A stretch of DNA of 64,000 bases from Acidobacteriota bacterium (lineage in GTDB: Bacteria; Acidobacteriota; G020349885): the NCBI GenBank assembly GCA_020349885.1, contig CP070701.1, positions 1,910,339 through 1,974,338 on the forward strand, written 5' to 3'. Below the pieces are notes generated by a model. The model was not told where the DNA came from, made no database searches, and saw only the letters and a list, made by a program, of their open reading frames with translations. The position numbers and the translations under genes are program-made. Positions 42,511-51,439 of this stretch are shown piece after piece (position 1 is the first letter of the stretch; every line of letters begins with the position of its first letter).

Positions 42511-44733
42511 TTAAGGGGCGGCCCTTTGGGGAAGGTTATCGACGGAGCTGACCAGCAATTTGCGCGGCTTTGCGCCGCGCGCAGGCCCCACGACGCCGTC
42601 GGCTTCCATCATGTCGATGAGGCGCGCGGCGCGGTTGTAGCCGATTCCGAAGCGGCGCTGCAGGTTCGAGACCGAGGCCGTGCGCGTGGACACGACCAGC
42701 TTCACTGCGTCGTCGTAGAGCTCGTCCTCCATCTCCGTGAAGGCGGCGCCCTCGCCCTCGTCCGTGAGCTGCGAGGGGTGCGCGAGCACCTCGTTGTACT
42801 CCGGCACGCCCTGGAGCTTGAGATGGTGCGTGACGCGCTGGATCTCCTTCTCGGTCACGAGCCCCCCGTGGAGGCGCCGCAGGCGCGACGTGCCGGGCGG
42901 AAGGAACAGCATGTCGCCTTTTCCGAGAAGGCGCTCGGCGCCGTTTCCGTCCAGGATGGTGCGCGAGTCCACCTTCGACGAGACGCGGAACGAGAGGCGC
43001 GACGGGAAGTTCGCCTTGATGACGCCCGTGATGATGTCCACCGAGGGACGCTGCGTGGCGATGACGAGGTGAATACCCACGGCGCGCGCCATCTGCGCGA
43101 TGCGTCCCACGGCGTCCTCCACCTCGCGCGGCGCGACCATCATGAGGTCGGCGAACTCGTCGATGACGACGACGATGTAGGGAAGCGGCTTCAGGGGCTC
43201 GCCGCCCTCGTCGCGGAGGTGGCCGCCGTAGTTTGTGAGGTAGCGGTTGAACTGCTCGATATTCCGCGTCTTGACGCCGTAGGAAGCGAGCATCCTGTAG
43301 CGGTTCTCCATCTCCTTGACGAGCCACTTCAGAACCTGCGCGGCCTGCTTGGCGTCCGCGACGACGGGGGCGTAGAGGTGCGGCACGCCGTCGTAGAGGC
43401 CGAGCTCGACGCGCTTCGGGTCGATGAGAATCAGCTTCAGCTCGTCGGGCGTCCGGCAGGCGAGAAGGCTGAGAAGCATCGCGTGGATGGCGACGCTCTT
43501 TCCGGCGCCCGTCGTTCCGGCCACGAGAAGGTGCGGCATCTCGGCCAGGTCCGACACGCAGACCTCGCCCTGAATCTGCTTCCCGAGCGCGAGCGGCATG
43601 CTCGCCGAAGATTTCTGAAACGTCGCGTCCTCCAGAAGCTCCCTCAGGAAGATGGTCTCGCGGTGCTCGTTCGGGACCTCGATGCCGACGGTGGGTTTTC
43701 CGGGAATGCGGTCGACGAGAATGGACTCGGCCCGGAGGGCGAGGCAGAGGTCGTCCGCAAGCGAGATGAGGCGGCTGTACTTGATGCCGCCGGCCGGCCG
43801 GAACTCGAACATCGTCACCACGGGCCCCGGGTGAATCTCCGTGACTTCGCCTTCTATGCCGAACTCCAGGAACTTGGCCGTGAGCGCACGGCCGCGCTCA
43901 ACGAGATCCTCGTGGCGGAGCGTCTCCCCGTGCTCGGGAAGGTCCAGGAGCCGCACCGGGGGAAACAGGTACGTCCCCTTGCGCAGCCCCGCCTCGGGCG
44001 TGCTCTCGAAAAGCGTCCCCTCGGCCTCTCCGCGCAGGGCCTCGGCGGGGTCACGCTTTTCGTGTTTGGTCTCGGCGGCGCGCTGCGCATGGCGCTTCAG
44101 CACTTCGGTGCGTTTTTTCGTTTTGCGGCGAACCTCCTGCCGGTAAAAGAACAACACGCGCGCCTTCTGTGCGAGCGATTTTGCAAGGGCCGCCGCCCAG
44201 GACGCCGCGTGCTGGTAGGAAAGGCTGGTGGCCATGGAGAACGCCGCAAGCGCCACCGCCACCAGGACCACCATCGCGCCGAACACGTTCAAATACGGAA
44301 CCAGCAGGCTCGCGATTCCCGCGCCGACGAGCCCGCCCGCGGCGATGGGCCTTCCGAAAAGAACGACTTTTTCGAGCACCAGATCGCTCAGGCCCGCGAG
44401 CACGCCCATAAGAACCGCGAAGTTCAGCGCCCGCAACCAGAGGGGGTTCACGTTCTTCCCCCAGAAGAAAAACCAGCCCAGAATCCCCGAGAGCACCGGC
44501 AGCGCGAAAGCCGCGAGGCCGAAGCTTTCGTACAAAACGATGGAAAGGAACGCCCCGAAGCGGCCGATGGCGTTTTGCGCCGCAAAGCGCTCGCCGCCCT
44601 CGCTGAAAAACCATGCGGGGTCGGCCGGGTGGTAGGTGACGAGACTCACGAGAACAAGCGTGGTCGCGGCAAAAATCAGAATGCCGACCAGCTCGTTTCC
44701 TCGCCGCTCCGAGAAAAGCTCTGCCAGTGCCAT
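42511..44733 (-). CDS. ftsK: DNA translocase FtsK/SpoIIIE
   Basis: 740 residues from ATG 44733; an upstream ATG (44769) lies before the predicted transcription start. Four membrane helices (about 15-170) anchor it at the septum, a short linker follows, then the alpha and beta motor domains with Walker A AGTTGAGKS, Walker B YIVVVIDEFADLMM and ATQRPSVDIITG, and the C-terminal winged-helix gamma domain (DELYDDAVKLVVSTRTASVSN start) that reads polar KOPS-type sequences. It moves chromosome ends through the closing septum and assists dimer resolution. The linker is short, as in SpoIIIE, unlike the very long one in E. coli FtsK. Confidence 0.95.
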   Translation of the reverse strand: MALAELFSERRGNELVGILIFAATTLVLVSLVTYHPADPAWFFSEGGERFAAQNAIGRFGAFLSIVLYESFGLAAFALPVLSGILGWFFFWGKNVNPLWLRALNFAVLMGVLAGLSDLVLEKVVLFGRPIAAGGLVGAGIASLLVPYLNVFGAMVVLVAVALAAFSMATSLSYQHAASWAAALAKSLAQKARVLFFYRQEVRRKTKKRTEVLKRHAQRAAETKHEKRDPAEALRGEAEGTLFESTPEAGLRKGTYLFPPVRLLDLPEHGETLRHEDLVERGRALTAKFLEFGIEGEVTEIHPGPVVTMFEFRPAGGIKYSRLISLADDLCLALRAESILVDRIPGKPTVGIEVPNEHRETIFLRELLEDATFQKSSASMPLALGKQIQGEVCVSDLAEMPHLLVAGTTGAGKSVAIHAMLLSLLACRTPDELKLILIDPKRVELGLYDGVPHLYAPVVADAKQAAQVLKWLVKEMENRYRMLASYGVKTRNIEQFNRYLTNYGGHLRDEGGEPLKPLPYIVVVIDEFADLMMVAPREVEDAVGRIAQMARAVGIHLVIATQRPSVDIITGVIKANFPSRLSFRVSSKVDSRTILDGNGAERLLGKGDMLFLPPGTSRLRRLHGGLVTEKEIQRVTHHLKLQGVPEYNEVLAHPSQLTDEGEGAAFTEMEDELYDDAVKLVVSTRTASVSNLQRRFGIGYNRAARLIDMMEADGVVGPARGAKPRKLLVSSVDNLPQRAAP

Positions 44734-44773
44734 GTTTGCCCCCGCCCGCTGCCCGAAGGCCGCGGGCAACCTA

Positions 44774-44803
44774 ATGATAGAGCGTTCGGGCGGCTCATGT
44801 CAA
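44774..44803 (-). promoter_or_regulatory. ftsK promoter
   Basis: TTGACA (44798-44803), 18 bp, TATCAT (44774-44779). The predicted start near 44767 is about 34 bp before ATG 44733 and lies inside the upstream ATG 44769 frame, so it fixes the start of FtsK. Confidence 0.75.
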
Positions 44804-44841
44804 GTGAAACTTTCTCGCATGCGCCGGCGCGCATTTTCCGC

Positions 44842-44847
44842 TATAAT
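44842..44847 (+). promoter_or_regulatory. -10 box for hpf-hprK-rapZ
   Basis: Perfect TATAAT about 50 bp before hpf, but no -35-like hexamer at 16-18 bp; the region holds a GC palindrome (GCGCCGGCGC). Expression may need an activator. Confidence 0.5.
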
Positions 44848-44898
44848 GAAAGGTTGGAACATCCGGGCAATCCTCGATAAACAGGAGGCTGCTTGGCC

Positions 44899-45318
44899 AT
44901 GCGCATTGATTTCACGAGCCGGGGGATTCGCGTTCCTTCCTCCGTCCGCACCATGGCGCGGGAGCGTCTTGAGCGCGTCGCGCGGCGCCTGCCTTCGGCG
45001 AAGGAGGCGCACGTGGTGCTCGGCCGGGAGAAGGACCGCCGATACGCCGAGATTGTCCTGCGCGGTAAGGGCAAGACGTTCAAGGTGAAGGAGGAGACCG
45101 GCGACGTGCGCCTTGCGCTCGCCGCGGCGGCGGACAACCTCGATCGCGCCGTCCGCAAGTACGTGGACCGCAAGATCGGCCGCCGGCGCCGCGACATACG
45201 CGTGAAGCGCCGTCCCGCGGCCCCCCGGACGCGGCCGGCGGACGAAGAAGGGGCAGCCCCGAAGACGGCCAAAGGGAAACTTTCAAACGCAAGAACCGAT
45301 GCTGCGCCACTTGCCTGA
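44899..45318 (+). CDS. hpf: Ribosome hibernation promoting factor (HPF/RaiA family)
   Basis: 139 residues from ATG 44899; a TTG six bases earlier (44893) is also possible, since AGGAGG at 44883-44888 lies between ideal distances for the two. The first 100 residues show the S30AE/HPF pattern (MRIDFTSRGIRVPSSVRTMARERLERV, in two beta-alpha units, with VDRKIGRRRRDIRV as the basic helix). The remaining 35 are a charged tail without the long-HPF dimer domain. It inactivates idle ribosomes. It overlaps hprK by 20 bp. The linkage of hpf with PTS-regulator genes is widespread in proteobacteria. Confidence 0.88.
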   Translation: MRIDFTSRGIRVPSSVRTMARERLERVARRLPSAKEAHVVLGREKDRRYAEIVLRGKGKTFKVKEETGDVRLALAAAADNLDRAVRKYVDRKIGRRRRDIRVKRRPAAPRTRPADEEGAAPKTAKGKLSNARTDAAPLA

Positions 45319-46306
45319 GCCCGTATACCCCGCGCTTCGCGTGCAGAATCTTCTTTCCGAAGAAGCGGGACACATCGCCCTGCGGCTCTTGGAAGGCGAG
45401 GCGGGCCTCGAACGCGAGGTGCGCACGCATAAGATTCAGAAGCCCGGCCTCGTGCTCGCGGGCTACCGTTCGTACCTTCGCGCCAACCGCATCCAGGTCT
45501 TCGGCGGAAGCGAAATGCAGTATCTTCGCGACATCACGCCCGAGAAGCGGCGCGAGGTGCTCGAGCCGGTCTTTGTGCCCGATGTGCCCGCCATAGTGGT
45601 CACCAAGGACGTGGACCCGACGGAAGAAGTGCGCTATCACGCCCGCGAGCACGCCCTGCCGCTTTTCGCGACGCCCCATTCGAGCTCGGTCCTCGTCTTC
45701 CGTCTCACGACCTACCTGGAGGAAAAGCTCGCTCCCTGCATCACGCTCCACGGCGTGATGATCGAGGTGTTCGGCGTCGGCATCCTCATCCTGGGCGAAA
45801 GCGGCATCGGCAAAAGCGAGTGCGCCCTGAATCTCGTGTCCCGCGGCCACCGCCTCGTGGGCGACGACGCGGTGAACATCAAGCGGCGCGAGAGCGGCGT
45901 CCTCATAGCCGAGGGCAAGGACCTCGTGCGCCAGAACATCGAGCTTCGGGGGCTGGGCATTGTGAACGTGCGCGACCTGTTCGGCTTCACGGCCGTGAAG
46001 CGCCGCAAGGAGGTGGATCTGATCGTTAATCTCGAAAGCTGGAAGGACGAGACGGATTACGAGCGCCTGGGCGTCGAGCATGAGCACACCGAGCTGATGG
46101 GCCTTTCGGTGCCGCTCATCCGTGTTCCCGTGATGCCGGGGCGCAACCTCGCGGCTCTCATCGAGGTGGCGGCGCGCAACCACATCCTCATTCGCCAGGG
46201 GCGTCACCCCGCGCGCGAGGTGGAGCGCAAGGTGCTCCACGCCATCAAGGGCAAGGCGGCCGACGCGGCGGAAAATGCGCCGGGGCTCAAAAGGGAAAAG
46301 CGATGA
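45299..46306 (+). CDS. hprK: HPr kinase/phosphorylase
   Basis: 335 residues. The N-terminal domain (1-130) includes the PHSSSVLVFRLTTYLEE border. The catalytic domain has Walker A GESGIGKSECALNL, VGDDAVNIKRR (second HPrK motif), LRGLGIVNVRDLFGF and the family loop LIRVPVMPGRNLAALIEVAA. HprK phosphorylates and dephosphorylates Ser46-type HPr, linking carbon status to regulation. No HPr, EI or EII gene is present in the window. It overlaps hpf by 20 bp and rapZ by 4 bp. Confidence 0.95.
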   Translation: MLRHLPEPVYPALRVQNLLSEEAGHIALRLLEGEAGLEREVRTHKIQKPGLVLAGYRSYLRANRIQVFGGSEMQYLRDITPEKRREVLEPVFVPDVPAIVVTKDVDPTEEVRYHAREHALPLFATPHSSSVLVFRLTTYLEEKLAPCITLHGVMIEVFGVGILILGESGIGKSECALNLVSRGHRLVGDDAVNIKRRESGVLIAEGKDLVRQNIELRGLGIVNVRDLFGFTAVKRRKEVDLIVNLESWKDETDYERLGVEHEHTELMGLSVPLIRVPVMPGRNLAALIEVAARNHILIRQGRHPAREVERKVLHAIKGKAADAAENAPGLKREKR

Positions 46307-47199
46307 GCGCGACGGCGTCCGAGACCGCGGAATGGATAGTCATCACCGGCATGTCGGGCTCGGGCAAAACGCTCGCGAGCCGGTGCTTCGAGGACATGGG
46401 CTACTTCTGCGTGGACAACCTCCCCGTGGGCCTCTTCTCCAGGTTCAAGACGCTCGTGATGGCCTCGCGCACCGACATCCCCAAGACCGTGCTCGTCGTG
46501 GACGTCCGGGAGCGCGGCTTCCTGAAAGATTTCCCGGCCGTCTACAAAGAGATGCTGAGCGACGGGGACATGAGAAGCACGCTCATTTTTTTCGAGACGA
46601 ACACGCCGGCGCTTCTAAAGCGTTTCAGCGAAACGCGCCGCCGGCATCCCCTGAGCGCCCAGGCCAACGCGTCCCTCGAGCTCGAGGCGGCCATCGAGGA
46701 GGAACGCCGCCTCCTGCTTCCCATACGCGAGCTCGCGGACGTGGTCGTGGACACGACGACGCTTCAGGCGCCCAAGCTCAAGGAGTTTCTGCGAGGCAAG
46801 TTCGGCGGCGACACGACGCAGGAGACGCTGCGCCTCTCGCTCACGAGCTTCGGGTACAAGTACGGGATCCCGAGCGACGCGAACCTCGTCTTCGACGTGC
46901 GCTTCCTGCCGAACCCGCACTACGACGAAAAACTGCGCCCCTTCGACGGCTCGCATCCCCTCGTGCGCCGTTTCGTCGAAACCTCGCCCGAGTGCGGCGA
47001 GTTTTTGAAAAAAGCGATGGACCTTGCCGCCTACCTCATTCCGAAATACCAAAGCGAGGGGCACTCCTACCTGGGCATCGCCGTGGGCTGCACGGGAGGG
47101 CGCCACCGCTCGGTGGCCGTGGCGAACGCCCTGGCCGAGGCGCTCTCGAACCTGGGCTACGCGCCCCACATCGAGCACCGCGACAAGGACCGGGAGTAA
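46303..47199 (+). CDS. rapZ: RapZ/YvcJ family nucleotide-binding protein (RNase adapter)
   Basis: 298 residues. The N-terminal P-loop ITGMSGSGKTLASRCFED is followed by MGYFCVDNLPVGL, and the C-terminal half has the family block DVRFLPNPHYDEKLRPFDG and the sulfate/metabolite-binding IAVGCTGGRHRSV. RapZ guides RNase E to the sRNA GlmZ and senses glucosamine-6-phosphate in enterobacteria; in other phyla it binds nucleotides and is linked to cell-envelope metabolism. Start ATGA is coupled to hprK. Confidence 0.95.
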   Translation: MSATASETAEWIVITGMSGSGKTLASRCFEDMGYFCVDNLPVGLFSRFKTLVMASRTDIPKTVLVVDVRERGFLKDFPAVYKEMLSDGDMRSTLIFFETNTPALLKRFSETRRRHPLSAQANASLELEAAIEEERRLLLPIRELADVVVDTTTLQAPKLKEFLRGKFGGDTTQETLRLSLTSFGYKYGIPSDANLVFDVRFLPNPHYDEKLRPFDGSHPLVRRFVETSPECGEFLKKAMDLAAYLIPKYQSEGHSYLGIAVGCTGGRHRSVAVANALAEALSNLGYAPHIEHRDKDRE

Positions 47200-47300
47200 A
47201 TCCGCAGCGCCCGGGAAAGCGGGGCCTCCAATCTTTTTACGCGGCATACAATTACGAGACTTCTGATAAAACCGATGAACCGTTCCTGAAGGGTTCGGCA

Positions 47301-47375
47301 GGTGCGGAAGGTGCAGCAGGTGCGGAAAGCGCGTCTGCCGTTTCGCACTTTCCGTACTTTCCGCACTTTCTGCAC
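47301..47375. repeat. Imperfect palindrome of GTGCGGAA-like units, copy 2
   Basis: The left arm reads GGTGCGGAAGGTGCAGCAGG then TGCGGAAAGCGCG, the right arm CGCACTTTCCGTACTTTCCG then CACTTTCTGCAC. Folding gives a long imperfect hairpin of 7-8 nt unit repeats. Same unit as 8955-9010. It lies in the 283-bp gap between rapZ and the chemoreceptor gene. Confidence 0.6.
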
Positions 47376-47455
47376 GGGAGGAGCGGGGCGAGACCGGAGC
47401 CGCCTCGTCGTCCCCGCCGTTCGGGCGGGCGTTTCGCATGGCTCGAAAGACATGG

Positions 47456-47461
47456 CATAAT
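47456..47461 (+). promoter_or_regulatory. Extended -10 box of the chemoreceptor-SBP gene
   Basis: TGG-CATAAT with TG at 47453-47454. The -35 is poor (TTTCGC, 18 bp). The predicted start near 47468 lies after ATG 47438 and before ATG 47483, so it supports the latter. Confidence 0.45.
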
Positions 47462-47482
47462 AACCTCCTCCGTGGTTTCCTT

Positions 47483-50400
47483 ATGGATATACGACTTCTC
47501 GAAAGCGTGACGCGCGTGGCCAGACGACACGCCCGCTCGGCGGCCGCAGGGTTTCTGCTGGCCCTGATCGTCACGTGCGCTTCACTTTTTCTCGAGGGAA
47601 GCGCCTGGGCGCGAATCGTCGTGTTCGCGGTCTCGTGGGCCGCGGGCGCCGGCCTGCACGCGCTGACCGCGAGCAGCATCCTGAGCGCGAAGGCGCCGCG
47701 CTCCGGCGTCGGGGAAGCGCTTGAGCGAATCACCGGGGGCGACCTCACTGACGACGTTTTCCGCGGCTCCCAGCGCGCGCACCTCTCAGGGGCGCTTTAT
47801 TTCGCCGTGCGCAAGATGGTGCTCGAGCTGCGGCGCGCCGTGGGGAAATTCAGCCGCCTCTCCCAGGAGCTCGAGTCGGTGTCGCGGGGTCTGCTCGACA
47901 TGACCGACAGCCTTTCCTTCAGCGCCCGCGAGCAGGGAGACTCGGTCGAGGATGTCCGCCAGAGCCTGGCGGACACGAACGCCTCGGTCGCCGAGATTCG
48001 GAAAAACGTCCACAACCTCATGGACGTGGTGGGCAACACGTCGAGCGCCGTGCTGGAGATGGCGGCGAACATCGAGGAGGTGACGGAGTCGGCCCGAAGC
48101 GGCGCGGCCTACGTGGAGGAAACCACGGTGGCCGTCGACGAGATGGCGCAAAGCGTGGCGCAGGTGGCCGAAGCGGCGCGCGAGATCTTCAGCCGCGCCT
48201 CGGACAACGCAGCCTCCATGGCCGAGATGGACACGGCCATCGAGGAGGTGGGCGAGAGCGCCAAGGTGACCGCCGAGCTTTCCGAGGCCGCCCAGCGGAG
48301 CGCCCTCGAAGGCCGCGGCACGGTTCAACAGACGTCCGAGGGCCTGAAGAACATCCAAGAGTCGGTCGGCAAGGCGATGGCCGTGGTTCACGGCCTGGGC
48401 AAGCAGTCGGTCGAGATTGGAAAAATCGTCAAGGTCATCAAAGAGATCGCAGACCAGACGAACCTGCTCGCGCTCAACGCGTCCATCCTTGCCGCGCAGG
48501 CGGGGGAGGAGGGGCGCGGCTTCGCGGTTGTGGCCGAGGAGATTCGCGAGCTGGCGGAGCGCACGGCCACCTCGGTTTCGGAAATCACCTCCATGGTGAA
48601 GTCCACCCAGCGCGAGGTCACCAAGGCGGTGCAGCTCATGGAGACCACCTCGGGACGCGTGGCCGAAGGGGTGACCCTCGGGGTGAAGGCCGAGGAGTCG
48701 CTGCGCGTCATCATGGAGCGCACCCGGCGCGCCGTCGAGAACGTAGCGCAAATCGCCAAGGCGACCAGCGAGCAGACGCTCGGCAGCCGGCGCATCACCC
48801 AGTCCATCGACGAAATGACATCGATGATCGAAAAAATCAGCTCCTCGACCGAGGAGCAAAGCGAGACGGGCCAGCGGATCAAGAAGCGCACCAGCCACAT
48901 GTCCCAAGTCACCGCCCACATCTCGCGGGCCATGGAGGAGCAGAAGGCCGGAAGCCACGCCATCTCCGAAGGCATGGAGCGCGTCAACGCCATCGTCAAC
49001 GGCATCGAGGATGCCATCACGAGCCTTTCGCAGGCGAGCGAGACCGTCCTCCGCGCCGTCGACGTCATCAAGGAGGCCACCCAGCAAAACACCGCGGGCG
49101 CGCGCAGTCTCTACACGACGCTGACGGCCTTCCGCCAGGAAACGCTTCTCTTCCAGGATGCGGCGGCGAAGTTCCGGCTTCCCGAGCCGAAGCGCGGAGG
49201 CACGCTTCGCTATACCATGGCGGACTCCGGCGAGCTTAACCTCGACCCGGGCTTCGCCGAGACGATCAAGCAGACGGAGATGGTCTATAGCCTTTACGAC
49301 GGCCTTGTGCGCTTCGGCGAGGGAACGGACCTGCACCCGGCGCTCGCGCGGCGATGGAGCGTCTCGCACGACGGCATCAAGTACACCTTCTACCTGCGGG
49401 AAGGCGTCAAGTTCCACAACGGCCAGCCCCTCACGGCCCATGACGTCAAGGCCTCGTTCGAGCGAATGTTGCGGCCCGGAGGAAACTACCCTGCGGTATG
49501 GGCCCTCATGCCCATCCAGGGGGCTCCGGCCTTTCACGCAGGGGAAGCAAAAGAGGTCGAGGGGATCAAGATCCTCAGCGACTACGCCCTCGATATCGAG
49601 CTTCAGGAGCCCGTGGGCTTCTTTCTTTCCTATTTGACGCTCCCCGCCACGTCGGTGCTCCCTCGCGAGCTCTGCTCCCGAAAGGGCCCGGAGTTCAACA
49701 AGCAGCCTGTCGGAACGGGCCCCTACCAGCTTGCCGAAATCACGCCCGGCGAGCGCATCGTCTTAAAGCGGAACCCCGACTACTTCCTTCAGGGATGTCC
49801 TTACGCGGACGAGTTGGTCATTCGCCTCGACGTGCGCGACGCACTGCCCCTGCTTCGGCGCGGCGAGGTGGATTTCACGGCGCACCTCCAGCCCGAGTTT
49901 CTCCACGAGCTCCGCCAGGACCCCGCATGGGAGGCGAACATCCACTCGAGCGTTCAGCTCCACACTTCCTACATAGCCCTGCGCAACGACGCGCCCCCCT
50001 TCGACGACAAGCGCGTCCGGCAGGCCCTCAACCATGCGGTGAACTGCGGGGAGCTCAACCAAAGCGTTCACCACGGCGCCCACGAAGCGGCCGAGGGCAT
50101 TCTTCCGCCCGGGATCCTGGGGCACAATCCCGAGCTTGAAGGCTATCCCTACAACCCTGAAAAGGCCAAGGCCTTGCTGAGCGAGGCGGGCTATCCGAAC
50201 GGCTTCAAAACCGTGTACTACAAATCGCGCTCGGACCTCGGCCTTTCCAGGGAGGTCCAATTCGTTCTCGCCTCCTTTGCGCGGGTGGGCGTCGAGGTCG
50301 AAGTCCGCGACGTGAGCGAGGCCGAGCTCCGCGAGATGCAGCGCGGCGAAGACCAGCCGCCCATGTCCTACGCGGGCTGGTATGCGGATTACCCGGACCC

Positions 50401-50689
50401 CGACAACTTCTTCTCGAACCTTTTTCACTCGAAGAACCAGGACGTCGCGGGTATCCGCTACGGCAGTCCCCGCGTGGACATATTAATCGACGAGGCGCGC
50501 CGCGAGTCGGACGTGAACGTGCGCGAGCGGCTCTACCGCAAGGCCGAGGACCTCGTGGTCGGGGACGCGCCCGTCGTCTTCCTCCTGCACGAGCGCGCCT
50601 ACGTCGTCACGCAGCCCTACGTGGGCGGCGTGCGCCTAAATCTCACGCCGCCGCTCCTGCGCCCCGAAGACCTCTGGCTGGAGCGGTAG
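47483..50689 (+). CDS. Methyl-accepting chemotaxis protein fused to a family 5 solute-binding domain
   Basis: 1068 residues from ATG 47483 (an earlier ATG at 47438 is upstream of the predicted transcription start). Two adjoining membrane helices (about 20-39 and 43-63) with only a few residues between them mean there is no periplasmic sensor. A HAMP-like stretch ([14 protein letters not shown]) leads into a long receptor coiled coil with the hairpin tip [19 protein letters not shown] and [20 protein letters not shown] (about 325-360). At about 566 the coiled coil ends and a complete SBP_bac_5 (DppA/OppA-type) domain begins: [61 protein letters not shown], to the end. No signal precedes it, so the binding domain should be in the cytoplasm. 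It is likely a receptor for an internal peptide or sugar-phosphate ligand, as with SgrR. Confidence 0.9.
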   Translation: MDIRLLESVTRVARRHARSAAAGFLLALIVTCASLFLEGSAWARIVVFAVSWAAGAGLHALTASSILSAKAPRSGVGEALERITGGDLTDDVFRGSQRAHLSGALYFAVRKMVLELRRAVGKFSRLSQELESVSRGLLDMTDSLSFSAREQGDSVEDVRQSLADTNASVAEIRKNVHNLMDVVGNTSSAVLEMAANIEEVTESARSGAAYVEETTVAVDEMAQSVAQVAEAAREIFSRASDNAASMAEMDTAIEEVGESAKVTAELSEAAQRSALEGRGTVQQTSEGLKNIQESVGKAMAVVHGLGKQSVEIGKIVKVIKEIADQTNLLALNASILAAQAGEEGRGFAVVAEEIRELAERTATSVSEITSMVKSTQREVTKAVQLMETTSGRVAEGVTLGVKAEESLRVIMERTRRAVENVAQIAKATSEQTLGSRRITQSIDEMTSMIEKISSSTEEQSETGQRIKKRTSHMSQVTAHISRAMEEQKAGSHAISEGMERVNAIVNGIEDAITSLSQASETVLRAVDVIKEATQQNTAGARSLYTTLTAFRQETLLFQDAAAKFRLPEPKRGGTLRYTMADSGELNLDPGFAETIKQTEMVYSLYDGLVRFGEGTDLHPALARRWSVSHDGIKYTFYLREGVKFHNGQPLTAHDVKASFERMLRPGGNYPAVWALMPIQGAPAFHAGEAKEVEGIKILSDYALDIELQEPVGFFLSYLTLPATSVLPRELCSRKGPEFNKQPVGTGPYQLAEITPGERIVLKRNPDYFLQGCPYADELVIRLDVRDALPLLRRGEVDFTAHLQPEFLHELRQDPAWEANIHSSVQLHTSYIALRNDAPPFDDKRVRQALNHAVNCGELNQSVHHGAHEAAEGILPPGILGHNPELEGYPYNPEKAKALLSEAGYPNGFKTVYYKSRSDLGLSREVQFVLASFARVGVEVEVRDVSEAELREMQRGEDQPPMSYAGWYADYPDPDNFFSNLFHSKNQDVAGIRYGSPRVDILIDEARRESDVNVRERLYRKAEDLVVGDAPVVFLLHERAYVVTQPYVGGVRLNLTPPLLRPEDLWLER

Positions 50690-50724
50690 AGGGCGGTCCG
50701 AAGCGTCCGCCGTGTTCCGCATGC

Positions 50725-50753
50725 TTGACAAGCTGAAGCCTGCGTGGTAATCT
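50725..50753 (+). promoter_or_regulatory. Promoter of the HbpS-like gene
   Basis: TTGACA (50725-50730), 17 bp, TAATCT (50748-50753); leader about 78 nt before ATG 50838. It starts about 36 bp after the chemoreceptor stop. Confidence 0.75.
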
Positions 50754-50837
50754 CGCCCTACGCTTTTAAATAGACCCAACAACGTTCACGGACAAACGCG
50801 AGTCGAAAAACAACGCTTCGACTCAGGAGAAAATCCC

Positions 50838-51344
50838 ATGAAGAAACATCTCGCAAGGTACGCTTTCGCCTCAGCGGTCGTGCTCTGTCTGGGCGCGCTC
50901 GTATTCACCGTCGCAAGCGCTCAGGACGCCCCCAAGCCGAAAAGCGACATCACTTGGGAACAGGCCCATGTCGCGCTCAAAGCGGCCGCCAAGAAGGCCG
51001 AGGAGATTGAGACTAAGATGGACATCGCGATTGTCGACGCCGGCGCTAACCTGAAGGCGTTCGGCCGGATGGACGGCGCATGGCTCGGCTCCATCGACAT
51101 CGCCATCAAAAAGGCCAAAACCGCCCGCTTTTTTGACATGAACACGGGAGCAATCGGAGAACTCTCGCAGCCCGGCGGGGCGCTCTACAACATCGAGCAC
51201 TCGAACGGCGGCTTGATCACTTTCCCCGGCGGGATTCCCATCAAGAACTCGGCCGGAGAGATCATCGGCGCCATCGGGGTGTCGGGCAGCACGGTCGAAA
51301 ACGACCACACGGTCGCGCTGGCTGGAGTCGCGGCGATTTCCTGA
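50838..51344 (+). CDS. Exported HbpS/GlcG-family (DUF336) haem/cofactor-binding-type protein
   Basis: 168 residues. The signal peptide ends near TVASAQ; AGGAGA precedes ATG 50838. The mature part has the GlcG/HbpS fold pattern: [69 protein letters not shown], with the end ALAGVAAIS. Characterised members bind haem or corrinoids or scavenge metabolites; here no ligand residue can be proved. It is monocistronic, with its own promoter and a strong terminator, so it is probably expressed at high level and separately controlled. Confidence 0.85.
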   Translation: MKKHLARYAFASAVVLCLGALVFTVASAQDAPKPKSDITWEQAHVALKAAAKKAEEIETKMDIAIVDAGANLKAFGRMDGAWLGSIDIAIKKAKTARFFDMNTGAIGELSQPGGALYNIEHSNGGLITFPGGIPIKNSAGEIIGAIGVSGSTVENDHTVALAGVAAIS

Positions 51345-51363
51345 ACCGGTAATAATTTCTTGC

Positions 51364-51398
51364 AAAGGGGTGCTGCCTGCGAGCACCCCTTTTTATTT
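51364..51398 (+). terminator. Rho-independent terminator after the HbpS-like gene
   Basis: AAGGGGTGCT-GCCTGCG-AGCACCCCTT (10-bp stem) followed by TTTTTATTT. Read on the minus strand it has only a short T run, so it serves mainly the plus strand. Confidence 0.92.
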
Positions 51399-51439
51399 AA
51401 AGCGAAAGCGAGGGGCGGCTCCGCGAGGGCGAGAGGCCA

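Noticed and set aside
42526-44880. Antisense open frame of 784 codons opposite ftsK
   Set aside because: Same cause: shadow of a high-GC gene, with no family resemblance.
47438-47482. Upstream ATG 47438 as start of the chemoreceptor fusion
   Set aside because: It lies before the probable transcription start and has no ribosome site.
50692-50712. GGCGG...CCGCC hairpin after the chemoreceptor gene as a terminator
   Set aside because: No T-run follows; the stem is short. Not listed as a feature.
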